Source: Nitrospinota bacterium (lineage in GTDB: Bacteria; JAUXIQ01). Taken from it: 7,794 nucleotides of DNA. The stretch spans positions 1 through 7,794 of the forward strand of contig JAUXIQ010000080.1 of assembly GCA_030620925.1 (NCBI GenBank), given 5' to 3'. The position numbers were made by a program, and so were the translations under genes. This document shows, in pieces, positions 5,748-7,794 of this stretch. The notes under the pieces are model-generated. The model ran no database searches, was not told the DNA's origin, and was given only the letters and a program-made list of their open reading frames with translations. The number at the start of each line of letters is the position of its first letter. Position 1 is the stretch's first letter.

Positions 5748-6367
5748 TGGTTAAGGTCAAAATCTGCGGAATCACGACAGAAGATGATGCCCGGGCCGCC
5801 GTTGAAGCTGGAGCGGACGCCGTGGGGTTTGTGCTCTATCCCGAAAGCCCCAGGTATATCACCGTCGGTGATGCCGGCAGGATAGCCCGCTCGCTGCCCC
5901 CCTTCATAACCACGGTGGGTCTCTTCGTGAATGAGGACCCATTGACGGTTAATAAGTATATGGATGAGGCGGGTCTCGGCGTGGCTCAGCTCCACGGCGA
6001 CGAGACGGCCCCCATGTGTGAAGAAGTCCGCAGGCCGGTGATTAAAGCGGTTCGCGCTGCGAGTGAAGAAGACCTGAGTGAGATGGGGTCGTACCAAGTG
6101 GTGGCTTTTCTTCTGGATGCCAGGGTCGAGGGCCTGTACGGTGGGACGGGCAGGACCTCCTCCTGGGAGGTGGCCGTCCGGGCCAGGGAATACGGGAGGA
6201 TAATACTGGCCGGAGGATTGTCGTCTGAGAACGTTGCCCGGGCGGTCAGCCACGTGCGGCCTTATGGTGTGGATGTGAGCACGGGTGTGGAGTCCTCCCC
6301 CGGCCGGAAAGACCATCGTAAAATCGAGGAGTTCATCCGGGAAGCCAAAAACGCCGTAACAGATTGA
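5747..6367 (+). CDS. trpF: Phosphoribosylanthranilate isomerase (TrpF)
   Basis: TrpF isomerises phosphoribosylanthranilate to the ribulose form used by TrpC, although its gene follows trpC here. At 206 residues the length is standard for the single-domain enzyme. The N-terminus [10 protein letters not shown] carries the catalytic cysteine (C7), and the general acid aspartate is D124 in LLDARVEG, followed by GGTGR (132-136). [25 protein letters not shown] (81-86), ILAGGL and [16 protein letters not shown] are all family motifs of this TIM barrel. The ATG at 5747 overlaps the trpC stop by one base; a GTG at 5744 directly before it would add only one residue. The Shine-Dalgarno signal is weak, so translation is probably coupled to trpC. 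trpC and trpF are separate genes here, unlike the fused enzyme of enteric bacteria. Confidence 0.96.
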   Translation: MVKVKICGITTEDDARAAVEAGADAVGFVLYPESPRYITVGDAGRIARSLPPFITTVGLFVNEDPLTVNKYMDEAGLGVAQLHGDETAPMCEEVRRPVIKAVRAASEEDLSEMGSYQVVAFLLDARVEGLYGGTGRTSSWEVAVRAREYGRIILAGGLSSENVARAVSHVRPYGVDVSTGVESSPGRKDHRKIEEFIREAKNAVTD

Positions 6368-6380
6368 GAGAGAACGGAAA

Positions 6381-7580
6381 ATGGAAAGCAGAGGGTTACC
6401 CGATGCCCGGGGATATTTCGAGGCCTTCGGGGGCAGGTTCGTCCCCGAGACGGTGATAACCGCCCTCGAGGAATTGGAGCGCGCCTACAGGGACGCCCAA
6501 GGGGATTCCTCCTTCCAGGCCCGGCTGGATGACTGCCTCCGCCAGTATGCCGGACGCCCCACGCCGCTCTATCGCGCCGACAACCTCACCCGTCTGTGGG
6601 GCGGCGCCAGTGTCTATCTCAAGCGCGAGGACCTCTGCCACACCGGCGCCCATAAGATAAATAACACCCTGGGCCAGGCCCTCCTGACCATGCACATGGG
6701 CAAAAAGCGGGTCATAGCGGAGACGGGCGCCGGACAACACGGCGTGGCCACCGCCACGGTCGCCGCCCTGTTCGGCCTCGAATGCGAGATATACATGGGC
6801 GAGGAGGACATCAGGCGGCAATCCCTCAACGTGTTCAAGATGAAGCTGCTGGGAGGGGTGGTGATCCCCGTTTCTTCAGGGAGCCGCACGCTCAAGGACG
6901 CCGTCAACGAGGCCATGCGTGATTGGGTCACCAACATAGAGACCACCCATTACATCCTGGGCTCGGTGGTCGGGCCGCATCCCTATCCCTTGATGGTGAG
7001 GGATTTCCAGGCGGTCATAGGGCGGGAGACCATCGAGCAGATGAATCATGCCGAGGGAAAGCTCCCCGACTGCTGCCTTGCCTGCGTGGGAGGCGGAAGC
7101 AACGCCATGGGTATGTTCCACCCCTTTTTGTCGCACGAGGAGGTGAAGCTGATAGGCGTGGAGGCGGCGGGGTACGGCCTGGATACCGACAAGCACGCCG
7201 CCCCCCTGGCGGTGGGTACGCCGGGGGTCCTCCACGGCAGCATGAGCTACCTGATGCAAGATGAAAACGGCCTCATAACGGTTCCCCATTCGGTTTCCGC
7301 GGGGTTGGACTACCCCGGTGTGGGCCCCGAGCACAGCTACCTCAAAGCCAGCGGGAGGGTTGAATATACCTCCGCCTCGGATAGGGAAGCGCTGGAGGCA
7401 TTCAAGCTGTTGGCCGAGCAGGAGGGCATAATCCCCGCCCTGGAGCCCGCACATGCCCTGGCCCGCGCTCCCGAGATCGCCGCCGAGCTGGGCGAGGGGA
7501 AAATACTGGTGATATGTCTTTCCGGCAGAGGCGATAAGGATATGGGGATCATAGCGGAGGAAATGGGGGTGAGCCTTTGA
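6381..7580 (+). CDS. trpB: Tryptophan synthase beta subunit (TrpB)
   Basis: TrpB condenses indole with L-serine using PLP and works as an alpha2beta2 complex with TrpA. The 399-residue length is normal for the TrpB1 type. The PLP lysine is K92 in HTGAHKINN, the catalytic glutamate is E114 in AETGAGQHG, and the phosphate-binding glycine loop GGGSNAMG is at 237-244. The N-terminal [13 protein letters not shown], the [13 protein letters not shown] stretch that is typical of TrpB1, the [12 protein letters not shown] region and the terminal LSGRGDKDM are all present. Compared with the Salmonella enzyme the key residues are shifted by 5. The ATG at 6381 is 13 bases after the trpF stop, with an AG-rich but modest ribosome binding region (about 6366-6372). 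The stop overlaps the trpA start by 2 bases. No residue needed for TrpA contact or catalysis appears to be missing. Confidence 0.98.
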   Translation: MESRGLPDARGYFEAFGGRFVPETVITALEELERAYRDAQGDSSFQARLDDCLRQYAGRPTPLYRADNLTRLWGGASVYLKREDLCHTGAHKINNTLGQALLTMHMGKKRVIAETGAGQHGVATATVAALFGLECEIYMGEEDIRRQSLNVFKMKLLGGVVIPVSSGSRTLKDAVNEAMRDWVTNIETTHYILGSVVGPHPYPLMVRDFQAVIGRETIEQMNHAEGKLPDCCLACVGGGSNAMGMFHPFLSHEEVKLIGVEAAGYGLDTDKHAAPLAVGTPGVLHGSMSYLMQDENGLITVPHSVSAGLDYPGVGPEHSYLKASGRVEYTSASDREALEAFKLLAEQEGIIPALEPAHALARAPEIAAELGEGKILVICLSGRGDKDMGIIAEEMGVSL

Positions 7581-7794
7581 GCAGGATAGGAGAGGTATTC
7601 CAGGAGCTCAAGAGGCGGGATGAAAAGGCCCTCATCCCCTATATCACCGCCGGAGACCCCGATCTGGAGACCACGGTCAAGCTAGTGAAGACGCTCGAAG
7701 AGAACGGGGCGGATATAGTGGAGCTGGGCATTCCCTTCTCCGACCCCATGGCCGACGGCGCCACCATACAGCGCGCCTCGGTGCGGGCGCTGGA
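7577..7794 (+). CDS. trpA: Tryptophan synthase alpha subunit (TrpA), N-terminal part (3' end outside window)
   Basis: TrpA cleaves indole-3-glycerol phosphate and channels indole to TrpB. Only the first 72 residues are inside the window. They include [14 protein letters not shown] and [14 protein letters not shown], and both catalytic acids fall at the canonical numbers E49 and D60, which supports the chosen start. That start is TTG at 7577-7579, overlapping the trpB stop (TTGA). There is no in-frame ATG or GTG nearby, the sequence from the TTG reads [12 protein letters not shown] as in typical TrpA N-termini, and GGGGGTGA (7565-7572) serves as ribosome binding site. The overlap should couple TrpA to TrpB synthesis and help keep the subunits in balance. 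Confidence 0.95.
   Translation, partial: MSRIGEVFQELKRRDEKALIPYITAGDPDLETTVKLVKTLEENGADIVELGIPFSDPMADGATIQRASVRAL

Noticed and set aside
5180-6316. Long antisense open frame of 378 codons
   Set aside because: It lies opposite trpC and trpF, whose motifs are complete; the frame is a by-product of GC-rich codon use and its translation shows no recognisable domain.

Overview
The window looks like chromosomal DNA from a GC-rich bacterium (about 55-60% G+C by eye), with every gene on the + strand and tightly packed. The gene content suggests an organism that meets low oxygen and makes its own tryptophan: a PerR-like peroxide regulator, a cbb3-type (C-family) haem-copper oxidase, and a tryptophan operon. 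An anaerobe or microaerophile of the deltaproteobacterial/Desulfobacterota type would fit, but that is an inference from gene style and no marker here fixes the taxonomy.

Layout. 1-198 is the 3' end of a Fur-family (PerR-like) regulator. 247-3807 is an unusual cbb3 oxidase locus: a three-helix membrane protein ending in a CcoS-like segment, then ccoN (catalytic subunit, overlapping by 8 bp), then a ccoO carrying an extra fused cytochrome c domain, then a 43-residue ORF (3028-3159) that looks like only the N-terminal membrane anchor of CcoP, then an AT-rich 222-bp gap, then a stand-alone membrane-anchored mono-haem cytochrome c. 3808-3921 is a non-coding spacer with one 7-bp hairpin. 3922-7794 is trpD-trpC-trpF-trpB-trpA (trpA cut by the window edge), with gaps of 2 to 13 bp or overlaps of 1 to 3 bp. 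trpE and trpG are not upstream of trpD.

How it fits together. CcoN holds all haem b, haem b3 and CuB ligands. In a canonical cbb3 enzyme CcoO carries one haem c and CcoP carries one membrane helix plus two haem c domains. Here the same parts list, three CxxCH haem c sites and a CcoP-type anchor, is spread differently: two haem domains on CcoO, the anchor as a microprotein, and one haem domain as its own protein. The fused CcoO domain and the stand-alone cytochrome are gap-free paralogues (56 of 85 residues identical by hand count). This rearranged C-family oxidase is the most interesting part of the window. The trp genes encode the four steps from anthranilate to tryptophan and look ordinary; their link to the oxidase appears to be adjacency only.
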